DNA of 64,000 bases. Origin: Lentibacter algarum (GTDB lineage Bacteria > Pseudomonadota > Alphaproteobacteria > Rhodobacterales > Rhodobacteraceae). A model generated the notes under the pieces. The model was not told the DNA's origin and did no database searches. It was given only the letters and a program-made list of their open reading frames with translations. The stretch is from positions 3,100,001 through 3,164,000 of the forward strand of contig NZ_CP158687.1 of the NCBI RefSeq assembly GCF_040580765.1, in the 5' to 3' direction. Below are positions 63,968 through 64,000 of the stretch, in pieces; the first letter of the stretch is position 1, and each line of letters opens with the position of its first letter. A program made the translations under genes and the position numbers.

Positions 63968-64000
63968 GCGCGGGCCTCAATCAGTGCTTTGTAGAGCGCA
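63964..64000 (-). CDS. 3' end of a gene entering from the right edge
   Basis: On the minus strand the frame reads ALYKALIEARA then TGA, overlapping the next ATG by four bases. Class IV aminotransferases often end this way and often precede this sulfotransferase-like gene, so that is the best guess. Eleven residues are too few to be sure. Confidence 0.4.
   Translation of the reverse strand, partial: ALYKALIEARA

Noticed and set aside
1-64000. CRISPR arrays, restriction or toxin-antitoxin systems
   Set aside because: No regularly spaced direct repeats of CRISPR type, no cas genes, no recognisable defence or toxin-antitoxin pair were seen in the window.

Overview
The window is a stretch of an alphaproteobacterial chromosome. 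Gene content and order point to Rhodobacteraceae (Roseobacter group). The supporting clusters are lptC-lptA-lptB-hpf-ptsN without rpoN, rimP-nusA-ylxR-infB, secA next to a PpiC-type isomerase and argJ-mutT, and the histidine route through HutF and HutG. No rRNA, tRNA or CRISPR array is visible. Coding density is high and no gene-free gap exceeds about 225 bases apart from the edges of the insertion sequence.

Region by region: (1) 1-6800 holds histidine catabolism: hutIHG leftward, hutF rightward, hutD convergent, then a class III alcohol/formaldehyde dehydrogenase. A HutC-like palindrome lies between hutI and hutF, and its core recurs in front of the dehydrogenase. (2) 6800-13330 is an accessory segment: a strong bidirectional terminator, a possible broken gene end, a complete IS6-family element, a tyrosine recombinase, and four AT-rich sugar-transfer-like genes arranged as a mirror image (A-B divergent from B'-A'). 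(3) 13339-17126 holds ribonuclease D, lipopolysaccharide transport (lptCAB), hibernation factor hpf and ptsN. (4) 17130-27569 is a surface polysaccharide block: sulfotransferase, four glycosyltransferases, galE, galU, cysQ (which removes the PAP made by sulfotransferases) and an ABC-2 export permease. Together they suggest a sulfated extracellular polysaccharide. (5) 27566-40452 is housekeeping and envelope: alkB, dnaK-dnaJ with an RpoH-type promoter, radC, a PstS/OmpA-like fusion, a conserved unknown, secA, a parvulin, argJ and mutT. (6) 40527-52144 holds an unlisted-looking 50-residue ORF, the infB-nusA-rimP operon, an aminopeptidase, ubiG, a MarR regulator, nitrilase, glutaredoxin, comF, a methyltransferase and hemH. 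(7) 52199-64000 holds a small secreted protein, two L,D-transpeptidases around a CAP lipoprotein, an Hpt/response-regulator-phosphatase pair, hslO, a Nudix enzyme, cca, ilvA, argG, an SCP2 protein, a desaturase and a sulfotransferase-like gene.

The most interesting signals are the mirrored quartet of glycosyltransferase-like paralogs beside the integrase, and a duplicated non-coding element with helically phased GTGCAC boxes (31.63 kb and 61.55 kb, in opposite orientations). After those come a possible HutC operator in front of the formaldehyde dehydrogenase, the 50-residue ORF between mutT and infB, and the sulfated polysaccharide block. All identifications are from reading motifs and context; no database search was run.
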